From Novosphingobium marinum (GTDB lineage Bacteria; Pseudomonadota; Alphaproteobacteria; Sphingomonadales; Sphingomonadaceae), in NCBI RefSeq assembly GCF_013408095.1, contig NZ_JACBZF010000001.1, forward strand, positions 806,001-870,000: 64,000 bases of DNA, in the 5' to 3' direction. The translations under genes and the position numbers were made by a program. The notes under the pieces are model-generated. The model saw only the letters and a program-made list of their open reading frames with translations, was not told the DNA's origin and ran no database searches. This document shows, piece after piece, positions 29,783 through 37,827 of the stretch. How positions within the stretch are numbered: the stretch's first letter is position 1; every line of letters starts with the position of its first letter.

Positions 29783-30543
29783 CAGAAGTTCGTCCGGTTC
29801 GTGTAGCCGCCGTCGACGACGAGGTTGGAGCCGTTGCACCAGCTCGCCGCGTCGCTGGCGAGGAAGACGATCGCGCGCGCCACTTCCTCGGGCTTGCCGA
29901 GGCGGCCCATCGGCTGCTGGCGAAGCTGGGAGTTGTAGAACTTCTCCATCGTGCCCTTGATCATGTCCCAGTTGCCCCCCTCGAACTCGATCGGTCCTGG
30001 GCAGACGACGTTGACGCGAATGCCGTCCTTGCCGTGGTGGAGCGCAAGCTGCTTGCCCCATGTGAGCAGCGATCCCTTCATGGCATTGTAGGCCATCGGT
30101 CCGCCCATCGCCTCGAGCGCCGAAGTCGTCGAAATGAGAACGATCGATCCGGACTGCTGCTCCGTCATCGTCTCGATCACCGCGTCGACGGCGCGCACCG
30201 GGCCGAGAACGTCCACCTCGAACGCGTTGTGCCAGTATTTCTCGCTGCCGAGGCCGCCACCTGCGGAACTGATCGGGATGAGGATATCGACCCCGTCGAG
30301 CTCCTCAATCGCCCACTCGAACCAGGCCTTGTAGTCGTCCGCGTTCTTGGCGTTGACGGGCTTGCCGATAATCTTCGTGCCGTACTTGCCGAGTTCGGCG
30401 ACGGCGTCCTTCACCGAATCCTCGCTGCGGGCGCAAAGCGCGATGTTGCAGCCTTCGCGCGCCAGGATTTCCGCGACCGAATAGCCGATGCCGCGTGCCC
30501 CGCCGACGATGATCGCTTTCTTGCCCGATAGTCCGAGGTCCAT
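29782..30543 (-). CDS. Short-chain dehydrogenase/reductase
   Basis: This 253-residue SDR has GGARGIGYSVAE (NAD(P) loop), catalytic Tyr152 and Lys156 in AYNAMKGS, Ser141 nearby and CPGPIEFEGG. It probably oxidises an alcohol or diol from Rieske gene D, with which it is translationally coupled. I chose the ATG at 30543; a long upstream extension in the same frame crosses the operator region and is not real. Confidence 0.87.
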   Translation of the reverse strand: MDLGLSGKKAIIVGGARGIGYSVAEILAREGCNIALCARSEDSVKDAVAELGKYGTKIIGKPVNAKNADDYKAWFEWAIEELDGVDILIPISSAGGGLGSEKYWHNAFEVDVLGPVRAVDAVIETMTEQQSGSIVLISTTSALEAMGGPMAYNAMKGSLLTWGKQLALHHGKDGIRVNVVCPGPIEFEGGNWDMIKGTMEKFYNSQLRQQPMGRLGKPEEVARAIVFLASDAASWCNGSNLVVDGGYTNRTNF

Positions 30544-30692
30544 GTCTTGCCCTTTCGCCAGCTTCGTTTCGGAGGATCGCGGCTCGAACCATTGGCGGCC
30601 CTGCACGAAGCATGGACGTTCCAGGCAACGCCTTGCGCCTGCAGCCTTCCTCTCCCGACCGGTATTATGGGACCGCGCGGGGGCAACGCAAT

Positions 30693-30710
30693 AAAAAACA
30701 TTCACGCATG
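30693..30710 (-). promoter_or_regulatory. Island operator site 3 (TetR-type), between SDR and TetR gene 1
   Basis: The minus strand reads CATGCGTGAATGTTTTTT. It lies in the divergent region, 51 bases before the TetR gene 1 start and 150 bases before the SDR start, so it could control both. It is one of the eight-site family. Confidence 0.65.
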
Positions 30711-30760
30711 CTTTTTCTCGCGGGATTATTGGTCTACCGTCCTCGTTCTGAAAGGCCGGG

Positions 30761-31447
30761 GTGGCCGTACCGGGACAGGAGCACGTGGGAGCAAGCGCGA
30801 AAAGAGCACAGGCGGTCGAGGCGGCCACGGTGGCGGCAAAGCCGCGCTCGCACCAGGCGAACAAGAGCGCCGCGACGCGCAAGCGCCTGATCGACGCTGC
30901 CATAAAATGCATCGTCAAGCACGGCTATGCCGATACCACGACATTGCAGGTGGCGAACGAGGCAGGCCTTTCGCGCGGGGCGATGCTTCACCATTTCGAG
31001 AACGGTCGCGAGCTCATCAAGGCGACCGTCGCCGAACTGCACGAGCGGCGGCTCAATGCCTTCCGCCGCGCGGCGGAACGCAATGCCGAAAACAGCCGCG
31101 GCATGGTCCGCGATTACTGGAGGCAACTGCAGAAACCGGGATTCGTCGCTTTCCAGGAGCTGGCGATGGCTGCCCGCACCAATGCCGAGCTTGCCGAAAT
31201 CCTGCACCCGATGCAGGTCGAATTCCGGGAGCGGCTGCACGAGCTTGCCGTGCAACTCTTCCCCGAATGGCAATCGCGGCCCGAACAGTTCGAACTGGCG
31301 ATGGCACTGGCCCAGACCCTGACCGAGGGCGCGGCGACGGCATTGCTGACAGGCGCGCTCGAACCCGAGATGGTGGAGCCGCTGCTCGACGAGCTTGAAC
31401 ACAGGATCGTGGCCCTGCGTCCCGGCGCGAAGAACGACAACGTCTGA
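30761..31447 (+). CDS. TetR-family regulator 1
   Basis: This 228-residue protein has an N-terminal TetR helix-turn-helix (residues ~41-85) with recognition helix GLSRGAMLHHFE at 69-80, and a helical ligand-binding C-terminal domain. It is paralogous to TetR 2 (36082), whose recognition helix is nearly the same, so both should bind the same operator. The start is GTG at 30761; another GTG at 30785 with a better AGGAG is possible. It probably represses the divergent SDR operon and its own gene, with a CoA ester or pathway intermediate as inducer (inference). Confidence 0.88.
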   Translation: MAVPGQEHVGASAKRAQAVEAATVAAKPRSHQANKSAATRKRLIDAAIKCIVKHGYADTTTLQVANEAGLSRGAMLHHFENGRELIKATVAELHERRLNAFRRAAERNAENSRGMVRDYWRQLQKPGFVAFQELAMAARTNAELAEILHPMQVEFRERLHELAVQLFPEWQSRPEQFELAMALAQTLTEGAATALLTGALEPEMVEPLLDELEHRIVALRPGAKNDNV

Positions 31448-31488
31448 ACGCCGGACCGGGACCTGAATCGAGAATTGGAGAGAGGATT

Positions 31489-32691
31489 ATGAGCGGTCGT
31501 GGAGCCGGCCCGCTGGCCGGCGTTACGGTGCTGGACCTGACCAGCGTCCTGATGGGGCCTTATGCGACCCAGATTTTCGCAGACCTCGGCGCCGACGTCG
31601 TCAAGATCGAAAGCCCCTCCGGCGACACCACGCGCTATATCCCGCCCGGTCCCGATGCGGACCGGGGCGCGATGTTCCTAAACGTCAATCGCGGCAAGCG
31701 CAGCCTCGGCCTCAACCTCAAGACGGAGGAGGCACGCGCGGCGCTGCTCCGGCTGGCAGCGAAGGCCGACGTCTTCGTGCATACCATGCGCTCGCAGGCG
31801 ATCGCTCGGCTCGGTCTCGACTACGCAGCGCTGAAGGCGGCGAACCCGCGCATCATCTACTGCAACATGTACGGGTACGGCCGGAAGGGTCCCTACCGCG
31901 ATCACCCTGCCTACGACGACATCGTGCAGGCGGCGTCGGGGATCGTCGACCTGCAGGCGAGCCTTAGCGGTGGTGAGCCGACATATGTCGCCAATGTCAT
32001 CGCCGACAAGGTGGCGGGCCTTACCGGGGCCTACGCGGTCATGGCGGCGCTCTATGCGCGCGAGAAAACGGGCGAAGGGCAGGAGATCGAAGTCCCGATG
32101 TTCGAGACGATGGTGTCGTTCTGCGCGACCGAGCACCTGTGCGGTTCGCTGTTCGATCCCCCGCTTGGCCCTCCGCACTATCCGCGCGCCACGTCCGAAG
32201 CGCGCCGCCCCTATCGCACGGCGGACGGCTACGTCGGGGTGATGATCTACAACGACAAGCACTGGCGAAACTTCTTCCGCGAGCTCGGCGATCCCGACTG
32301 GTCAAAGGACCCCATCTTCCAATCGATGCGGACGCGGACCGAGAACATCGGCACCGTCCTTTCGCGCGTCGCCGAAGTGCTCGAGACCAGGAGGACTGCC
32401 GAGTGGCTGGACATCTTCCGGCGCGCCGAAATTCCCGCGACCGCGATCGCCTCGCTTACCGAACTCCTCGACGACGAGCACTTGCGAGAGGTCGGGTTCT
32501 GGGAGCGCCGCGTGACGCCGATGGGCACGCTGCGCTTTCCCGGCATCCCGACCTCGTTCTCGGAAACGCCCGGCGCGATCGGGGATCCCGGGCCGGCGCT
32601 GGGGGCGGACAACGACGCGCTTCTGCGGGAGGCGGGATACACCGACACGGAAATCGATAAATTGCGGTCGAAGGGAGCGATAACGGGATGA
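31489..32691 (+). CDS. Family III CoA-transferase (CaiB/BaiF type)
   Basis: This 400-residue protein starts PLAGVTVLDLTSVLMGPYAT and has DLGADVVKIE, NRGKRSLGLNL and PAYDDIVQAAS with the catalytic Asp near residue 143. Family III CoA-transferases pass CoA from one thioester to a free acid. It probably activates a carboxylic acid substrate or intermediate without ATP. A GAGAGGA ribosome-binding site precedes the ATG, and the stop overlaps the DUF35 gene by 4 bases. Confidence 0.88.
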   Translation: MSGRGAGPLAGVTVLDLTSVLMGPYATQIFADLGADVVKIESPSGDTTRYIPPGPDADRGAMFLNVNRGKRSLGLNLKTEEARAALLRLAAKADVFVHTMRSQAIARLGLDYAALKAANPRIIYCNMYGYGRKGPYRDHPAYDDIVQAASGIVDLQASLSGGEPTYVANVIADKVAGLTGAYAVMAALYAREKTGEGQEIEVPMFETMVSFCATEHLCGSLFDPPLGPPHYPRATSEARRPYRTADGYVGVMIYNDKHWRNFFRELGDPDWSKDPIFQSMRTRTENIGTVLSRVAEVLETRRTAEWLDIFRRAEIPATAIASLTELLDDEHLREVGFWERRVTPMGTLRFPGIPTSFSETPGAIGDPGPALGADNDALLREAGYTDTEIDKLRSKGAITG

Positions 32692-33059
32692 GCGGAGCAG
32701 ACGCACACTGGGATGCCGCACTGGCGGAAGGCCGCATACTTCTCCAGCGCCCGATATCGGGCGGACAGGCGATCTTCCCGCCGCGCATCATGGCGCCGGG
32801 TTCGGGCGACAAACTCGAATGGTTCGAGGCTTCGGGCGACGGGGAGGTCTATTCGGTCACCTGGGTGCAGCAAAAGCCCCCGAAACCTGCGTACAATGTC
32901 GTGATCGTCGAACTGGCCGAGGGCGCGCGGATGATGTCGCGCGTCGAGGGCGTGGACGAGGACGCGCTGCGCATCGGCATGCCCGTGAAGGCCCGCATCG
33001 CGGAAACCGAGGACGGCCCGGTCATCGTCTTCGACGCGAAGGAGAACGCTCATGGGTGA
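32688..33059 (+). CDS. DUF35 OB-fold protein without zinc-ribbon cysteines
   Basis: This 123-residue protein has the DUF35 layout: an N-terminal rubredoxin-like segment (FPPRIMAPGSG near residues 30-40), then an OB fold (VYSVTWVQ ... YNVVIVELAEGARMMSRV). The four zinc cysteines of usual members are absent and the protein has no cysteine at all. DUF35 proteins pair with thiolase-like partners, as in IpfE and the ChsH2-Ltp2 complex. It overlaps the thiolase-like gene by 8 bases, so the two are made together. Confidence 0.85.
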   Translation: MSGADAHWDAALAEGRILLQRPISGGQAIFPPRIMAPGSGDKLEWFEASGDGEVYSVTWVQQKPPKPAYNVVIVELAEGARMMSRVEGVDEDALRIGMPVKARIAETEDGPVIVFDAKENAHG

Positions 33060-34203
33060 TACCTTCGCTACCGGAAAGGTCTCGGTCGCCGGCGTCGCCA
33101 CGTTCGGCGTCGGGGAAGCGCCGGGCTACTCGACGATCGAGCTTGCCGCACAGGCCACCAGGATGGCGATGGCCGACGCAGGCGTGAGCCTGCCGCAAGT
33201 CGACGGGCTGTTCATCTGCCTTCCGGACGACCTCTTCTCCGCGCTGTCGCTCGCGCAGTATCTCGGCATCCATCCGCGCTTCACCGACAACAACCGAAAT
33301 GGTGGATCGTCCTTTCTGAGCCATCTAGTCACCGCCTGCGCGATGCTCGATGCCGGATACCTGGATTGCGCGGTGATCGCCTACGGATCGAACCAGCGTT
33401 CGAGCGGGGGCAAGCTTGCGACGCCGGCAGGTGCGGACAGGTGGGATGCGCCGTACAGGCCCCGCTACCCGGTTTCGCTCTATGCGCTGGCGGCGGCTCG
33501 ACACATGCACCGGTACGGCACCACGCGCGAGCAGCTTGCCGAAGTCGCCGTCGCCGCGCGGCAATGGGCGAACACGAACCCCGAGGCGTTCGCGCAGGGT
33601 CCGCTCACGGTCGAGGATATCCTTGCCACCCGCATGATCAGCACGCCGATTTCGGTCGGCGATTGCTGCCTGGTGACGGACGGTGCGGCCGCGCTTGTGC
33701 TGCGCCGGACCGAAGATGCCCGGCAGGGTCAGGACGCGCCGGTGCCGATCCTCGGCGCGGCAGCAGCCACCTGGTACAACTCGGTTACGCAGGCCGAGGA
33801 CCTGACTGTCACTTCGGCCAGGGAATCAGGCGCGCGTGCACTCGCCATGGCGGGGCTGACGCCTGCCGACATCGACGTAGTCCAGCTTTACGATGCCTTC
33901 ACGATCAACACGATCCTGTTCCTCGAGGACCTCGGCTTCTGCAAGAAGGGCGAAGGCGGGGATTTCGTGTCGGGCGGTCGGATTGCGCCGGGTGGCTCGC
34001 TGCCCGTGAACACGAACGGCGGAGGCCTGTCGTGCTGTCATCCGGGCATGTACGGCATGTTCACCATGGCCGAGGCGATCCGCCAGATGCGCGGCATCGC
34101 TGCGAACCAGATCGAGGGCGCCGAGACCGCCCTTGCCCATGCGAACGGCGGCACGCTTTCGGCTCAGGCGACGGTAGTGTTCGGCTCACCGGCAACGGTT
34201 TAG
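33052..34203 (+). CDS. Thiolase-like (SCPx-type) protein, probable aldolase/deacylase
   Basis: This 383-residue thiolase-fold protein lacks both catalytic cysteines. The first site reads GGSSFLSH at 84-91 where thiolases have Cys, and the third reads HANGGT at 363-368 instead of a Cys-containing loop. His330 of the CHPG motif is kept. Such proteins act with DUF35 partners as retro-aldolases or side-chain deacylases: Ltp2 in steroid degradation and IpfD in ibuprofen degradation. I infer the same kind of chemistry here. It follows the DUF35 gene with an 8-base overlap. Confidence 0.85.
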   Translation: MGDTFATGKVSVAGVATFGVGEAPGYSTIELAAQATRMAMADAGVSLPQVDGLFICLPDDLFSALSLAQYLGIHPRFTDNNRNGGSSFLSHLVTACAMLDAGYLDCAVIAYGSNQRSSGGKLATPAGADRWDAPYRPRYPVSLYALAAARHMHRYGTTREQLAEVAVAARQWANTNPEAFAQGPLTVEDILATRMISTPISVGDCCLVTDGAAALVLRRTEDARQGQDAPVPILGAAAATWYNSVTQAEDLTVTSARESGARALAMAGLTPADIDVVQLYDAFTINTILFLEDLGFCKKGEGGDFVSGGRIAPGGSLPVNTNGGGLSCCHPGMYGMFTMAEAIRQMRGIAANQIEGAETALAHANGGTLSAQATVVFGSPATV

Positions 34204-34215
34204 CCGGACCACTCG

Positions 34216-35853
34216 TCAGGCAAGCTGGAGTTCGTCGATCAGGTCCTGGCGCAGTTTGAACTTCTGGATCTTCGAGGTCGACATCGGCCATTCGCTCACG
34301 AAGCGGACGTGCCGGGGGACCTTGAAGCTGGAAATCTTGCCCTTGCAGTGCTCGATAAGCTCCTGCTCGGTCGCGGACTTGCCCGGTGCCAGCTCGACGA
34401 AGGCGGCGGGCACTTCCGAATAGCGATCGTCGGGCAGGCCGACGACCTGCGCCAGTTTGACCGCCTCGTGCGTCTGCAGCATCGATTCGATCTCCGCCGC
34501 GGCGACGTTCTCTCCGCCGACCTTGAGCATGTCCTTGGTCCGGCCGTGGAACATGACGTTGCCGTTGGCATCGATCGAGCCGATATCGCCGGTGTAGAAC
34601 CAACCGCCGCGGATCGCTTCGGCGGTTTTCTCGGGCGCGTTGTAATATCCCTTGAGCATGTTCGGCCCGCGCAACGCGATCTCGCCGCGGTTGCCTGCCG
34701 CGCAGTCTTCGCCCGTTTCGGGATCGACGATGCGCATCTCCCATTCCTCGAGCGGAGTGCCGCACTTGCCCGTGCGAACCTCGTAACTGTCGGACAGGCG
34801 GCTCGTCGAGACGGTTCCGGCGCCCTCGGTAAGGCCATAGGTCCCGACCTGGATCGTGTGCGGCATCGCCTTTGCGACCGCGTTCTTGATCCACTCGGGC
34901 TGTACCGCGAAATTCGAATTCATCACGCGAAGCTTCGACAGGTCTGTCTTGTCGAAAGTGTCGTGCGTGATGAGGTCCTGCATGATCGTGACGAAACTGG
35001 GATAGGCGATCGTCGCGCCCTCCCGGCCGAGCATCTCCAGAGCGACTCCCGCATCGAAATACGAGACCGTCAGGTAGGCGCCGCCGATATCGAGGATCAT
35101 CGTCATCGGCAGGATTCCGGCGATGTGATAGATTGGCAGCGGCGACCAGACCTTGTCTTCGCTCGTGCATTCGTAGCGCTTGCCGAGGTTGCGGCTGTTG
35201 CCGACCTGCGAGCGGTGCGCGATCATCGCGCCCTTCGGATTCGCGGTGGTCCCCGACGTATAGAGCACCATCGCGGTGTCTTCGGCGTCGACGTCGTCGA
35301 TCCGTGCATCGATGACCGAATCCTCGATCCCCTCGCCCCTTGCCAGCGCGTCCTTCATCGGCACGAGGTAGGACGGGCAGCTCGCATCGAGGCAGATGAT
35401 GGTGCGCAGCGCGGGGGCTTCGTCGAGCTTGAGGTGTGCCGCGTCCGTCGCGTCCTTCAGTGAAGGAAGCGCAGTGGCCAGCCTTTCGCCGAAGTCGAGG
35501 TTGTCGGTGATCCTGCCGGTGGTCACGATGGCGACAAGGTCGGCATCGCGCGCGACGAAGCCCAGTTCGTGCGCCTGGTAGCGCGCATTGACCGGCACGG
35601 CGACCGCACCGATCATCACGATGCCGTAGAATGCCTCGATGAATTCGGAGCATGTCGGAAGCAAGAGGCCGACGTGCTCGCCGGGGCGAACCCCCATCGC
35701 GACGAAAGCCTTCGCCCAGCGGCGCGCGGATGCCTCCAACTGGGCGTAATTCAGCCTGCGGTCGGGAAAGACGATCGCATCCCGGTCCGCGAATCTCGCT
35801 GCCGATGCCCGCAGCATTTCGCCCATGGTGTAGATCGGCTGTGCTTCGCCCAT
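34216..35853 (-). CDS. Acyl-CoA ligase (AMP-binding family)
   Basis: This 545-residue protein has the AMP-binding signature LYTSGTTANPKGAMIAH, YGLTEGAG, GWFYTGDIG, GRTKDMLKVGGENV and a C-terminal lysine segment STSKIQKFKL. It adenylates a carboxylic acid and forms its CoA thioester. I chose the ATG at 35853, which has GAGAGGA a few bases upstream; an ATG at 35877 lacks one. It converges on the thiolase-like gene and starts at operator site 4 together with divergent TetR gene 2. The acid is unknown; fatty, aryl-alkanoic and terpenoid acids are all possible. Confidence 0.9.
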   Translation of the reverse strand: MGEAQPIYTMGEMLRASAARFADRDAIVFPDRRLNYAQLEASARRWAKAFVAMGVRPGEHVGLLLPTCSEFIEAFYGIVMIGAVAVPVNARYQAHELGFVARDADLVAIVTTGRITDNLDFGERLATALPSLKDATDAAHLKLDEAPALRTIICLDASCPSYLVPMKDALARGEGIEDSVIDARIDDVDAEDTAMVLYTSGTTANPKGAMIAHRSQVGNSRNLGKRYECTSEDKVWSPLPIYHIAGILPMTMILDIGGAYLTVSYFDAGVALEMLGREGATIAYPSFVTIMQDLITHDTFDKTDLSKLRVMNSNFAVQPEWIKNAVAKAMPHTIQVGTYGLTEGAGTVSTSRLSDSYEVRTGKCGTPLEEWEMRIVDPETGEDCAAGNRGEIALRGPNMLKGYYNAPEKTAEAIRGGWFYTGDIGSIDANGNVMFHGRTKDMLKVGGENVAAAEIESMLQTHEAVKLAQVVGLPDDRYSEVPAAFVELAPGKSATEQELIEHCKGKISSFKVPRHVRFVSEWPMSTSKIQKFKLRQDLIDELQLA

Positions 35854-35930
35854 TGTCCTCTCGCCTTCGCTTCTCATGCCCTTCGCTCGCGACGGAGCGA
35901 TCGTTGTGTTCTGGGGGCGAACTTATCCAT

Positions 35931-35970
35931 GCCGATAAAAAAGACAATCATTCATGTCTTTTTTATCGGC
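35931..35970. promoter_or_regulatory. Island operator site 4: long perfect palindrome
   Basis: Two 16-base arms, GCCGATAAAAAAGACA and its exact complement, flank 8 bases (ATCATTCA). The core CAATCATTCATG matches the island operator family. It lies between the acyl-CoA ligase (77 bases away) and TetR gene 2 (111 bases away), a divergent promoter. It is the longest and most symmetric site in the window. A terminator is unlikely because the arms are A+T-rich and it lies between divergent starts. Confidence 0.72.
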
Positions 35971-36081
35971 ATGATGCACAATCGGGCGGATATTACGGGC
36001 ATTCTTGCACAGAACCGCAAACGCTCGCTAAGAACAGGCGCGAGAGGTGCGCAAGCGCGCGACAATAACAGGACAGGCGCA

Positions 36082-36741
36082 ATGGCCCTACCCCGCACGA
36101 AGACCGAGAAGGAAGGCGAAGTCGCGCTGGCCCCTCGCAACGCCGGGACGCTGCAATCGGCGAAGGCGGCGCAGACGCGTGCAAGGCTGATCGACGCCAC
36201 GATCCGCTGTCTCGTCAAATACGGCTATGCCAAGACGACGACACCGCGCGTTGCCGCCGAAGCAGGCCTGTCGCGCGGGGCGATGATGCATCATTTCGAA
36301 AACAGCGCCGCGCTGGTCAAGGCGACGGTGATCGCACTGCACGAACGTCGCCTGCGCGCGTTCCGCCGGGCTGCGGACAAGCCGCAGCATGAGGTCGGCG
36401 ATCTCGTCGCGGCCTATTGGCGGCAGGTCCAGAAGCCTGCCTTCATCGCTTTCCACGAACTTGCCGTCGCTGCCCGGACCGATCCCGACCTCGCGCGGAT
36501 CATGAAGCCGTTGCAGGAGGAATTCACCGAACGGTTCAATGCGCAGGCCGAGCAGCTTTTTCCCGAATGGGAAGGTGCGCGGCGCGAGTTCGACCTCGCC
36601 ATGAGCCTTTCGCAGACCATCCTCGAAGGCATGGCGATCGCGGTCGAGACCGGTGCGATGAGTCGCGAGAAAGTGGAGCCGCTCCTGCGCAACCTCGAGG
36701 ATCAGATTCGCGCGCTGATGCCCGGCGACAATCGCGCGTGA
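36082..36741 (+). CDS. TetR-family regulator 2
   Basis: This 219-residue protein is a paralogue of TetR regulator 1. Both share RLIDA-T/A-I, the recognition helix GLSRGAMMHHFE (residues 62-73) and the C-terminal HERRLRAFRRA and LFPEWE segments. It probably controls the acyl-CoA ligase and its own gene through operator site 4 and perhaps other sites. The ATG at 36082 has AGGACAGG upstream; a longer frame crossing the operator was rejected. Confidence 0.88.
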   Translation: MALPRTKTEKEGEVALAPRNAGTLQSAKAAQTRARLIDATIRCLVKYGYAKTTTPRVAAEAGLSRGAMMHHFENSAALVKATVIALHERRLRAFRRAADKPQHEVGDLVAAYWRQVQKPAFIAFHELAVAARTDPDLARIMKPLQEEFTERFNAQAEQLFPEWEGARREFDLAMSLSQTILEGMAIAVETGAMSREKVEPLLRNLEDQIRALMPGDNRA

Positions 36742-36772
36742 CCGGCCGTGCCCGGCGCGCGGTACAAAAAAT

Positions 36773-36792
36773 CAAACCTGTTTGTCTTTTTT
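36773..36792 (+). promoter_or_regulatory. Island operator site 5 (TetR-type), before SDR gene
   Basis: CAAACCTGTTTG, a near-perfect palindrome, is followed by TC and six T, 76 bases before the SDR TTG start. ATCAAA and TTTGAT stand outside it as an outer repeat. It belongs to the eight-site family. Confidence 0.65.
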
Positions 36793-36868
36793 GATCGGTG
36801 CGATTAGCCTCCGCGCAAACAAGGGAGGGGTGACGAGACGCGCCCCGCGGGAGCAGGAGAGGACGACC

Positions 36869-37789
36869 TTGAGCAATTCCAATGTGCCGCCGCCGAAGAT
36901 CTTCAAGCCGGAGGACGGCGATCCCGGTCGCCCCAAGCGCGGGATGGACGAGGACGCGATCAAGACGCAGCCGACGATCTTTCGCGAGGACCTGCTTGAA
37001 GGAAAGACCGTGCTGATCAGCGGCGCGGGCAGCGGCATGGGCAAGGCGACCGCCTACCTCGCTGCCAAGCTAGGCGCCAATGTCGCGATCTGCGGGCGCA
37101 CCATGGAAAAGCTGGACAGCACAGTCGAGATGATCCGCGACGGGCTCGGCAAGGAGATCCTTTCGGTCCAGACCAACATCCGCTCGCCCGAGGAAGTCGA
37201 GGACCTGATCGGGACGGTGCACGACCACTTCGGCGGCCTCGACACGCTGGTTAACAACGCAGGCGGACAGTTCCCGCAGGACGCGATCGACTTCAGCCGC
37301 AAGGGCTGGCTCGCGGTCATCGACACGAACCTCAACGGAACCTGGTGGATGATGCAGGAGGCGGCCAAGCGCTGGCGCGCGGACGGCAAGCCCGGCAACA
37401 TCGTCAACATCGTCGCCAACATCGAGCGTGGCATGCCGCAGGCGGCGCATACCTGCGCGGCCCGCGCGGGCGTGATCTACCTGTCGAAGACGCTCGCCAC
37501 CGAATGGGCGCAATGGGACGTGCGGGTAAACTGCATCGGCCCCGGAGTGATCGAGACCGAGGGCTTCCGCATGTACCCCGAAGAAGCGCTCAAGCGCTTC
37601 CACAAGGCGAACCCGATGAAGATGCGCGGCAATGCCTGGGACGTGGCCGAGATGATCGCCTACCTCGCCTCGCCTGCGGCACGGTTTATCAACGGCGATC
37701 TCATCATCATCGATGGCGGACAGGCCCAGTGGGGTGTCATCTGGCCGGCGGGAATGCCTGACTATTTCAACGAATCGGGAGCCGCCTGA
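36869..37789 (+). CDS. SDR resembling 2,4-dienoyl-CoA reductase, atypical active site
   Basis: This 306-residue SDR begins at a TTG with GGAGAGGA upstream. SGAGSGMG at 51-58 is the cofactor loop. Where most SDRs have YxxxK it reads HTCAARAG, with Thr195 and Arg199. The HTCAARAG and EGFR-type C-terminal stretch recalls peroxisomal-type 2,4-dienoyl-CoA reductases, which also lack the Tyr, although those keep the Lys. It follows operator site 5 and leads a transcript with an SDR and the epoxide hydrolase. The reaction is unknown; a reductase of unsaturated acyl-CoA is my best guess. Confidence 0.82.
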   Translation: MSNSNVPPPKIFKPEDGDPGRPKRGMDEDAIKTQPTIFREDLLEGKTVLISGAGSGMGKATAYLAAKLGANVAICGRTMEKLDSTVEMIRDGLGKEILSVQTNIRSPEEVEDLIGTVHDHFGGLDTLVNNAGGQFPQDAIDFSRKGWLAVIDTNLNGTWWMMQEAAKRWRADGKPGNIVNIVANIERGMPQAAHTCAARAGVIYLSKTLATEWAQWDVRVNCIGPGVIETEGFRMYPEEALKRFHKANPMKMRGNAWDVAEMIAYLASPAARFINGDLIIIDGGQAQWGVIWPAGMPDYFNESGAA

Positions 37790-37827
37790 GCTTTCGCCGA
37801 ACAAAGAACGAGCAGCAGGAGAGATAC

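Noticed and set aside
30543-30918. Upstream extension of the SDR at 29782
   Set aside because: It crosses operator site 3 and overlaps the divergent TetR gene. The ATG at 30543 starts a standard SDR cofactor loop.
35937-35966. A/T-rich palindrome as rho-independent terminator
   Set aside because: The arms are A+T-rich and it lies between two divergent starts, not after a gene. Its core matches the operator family instead.
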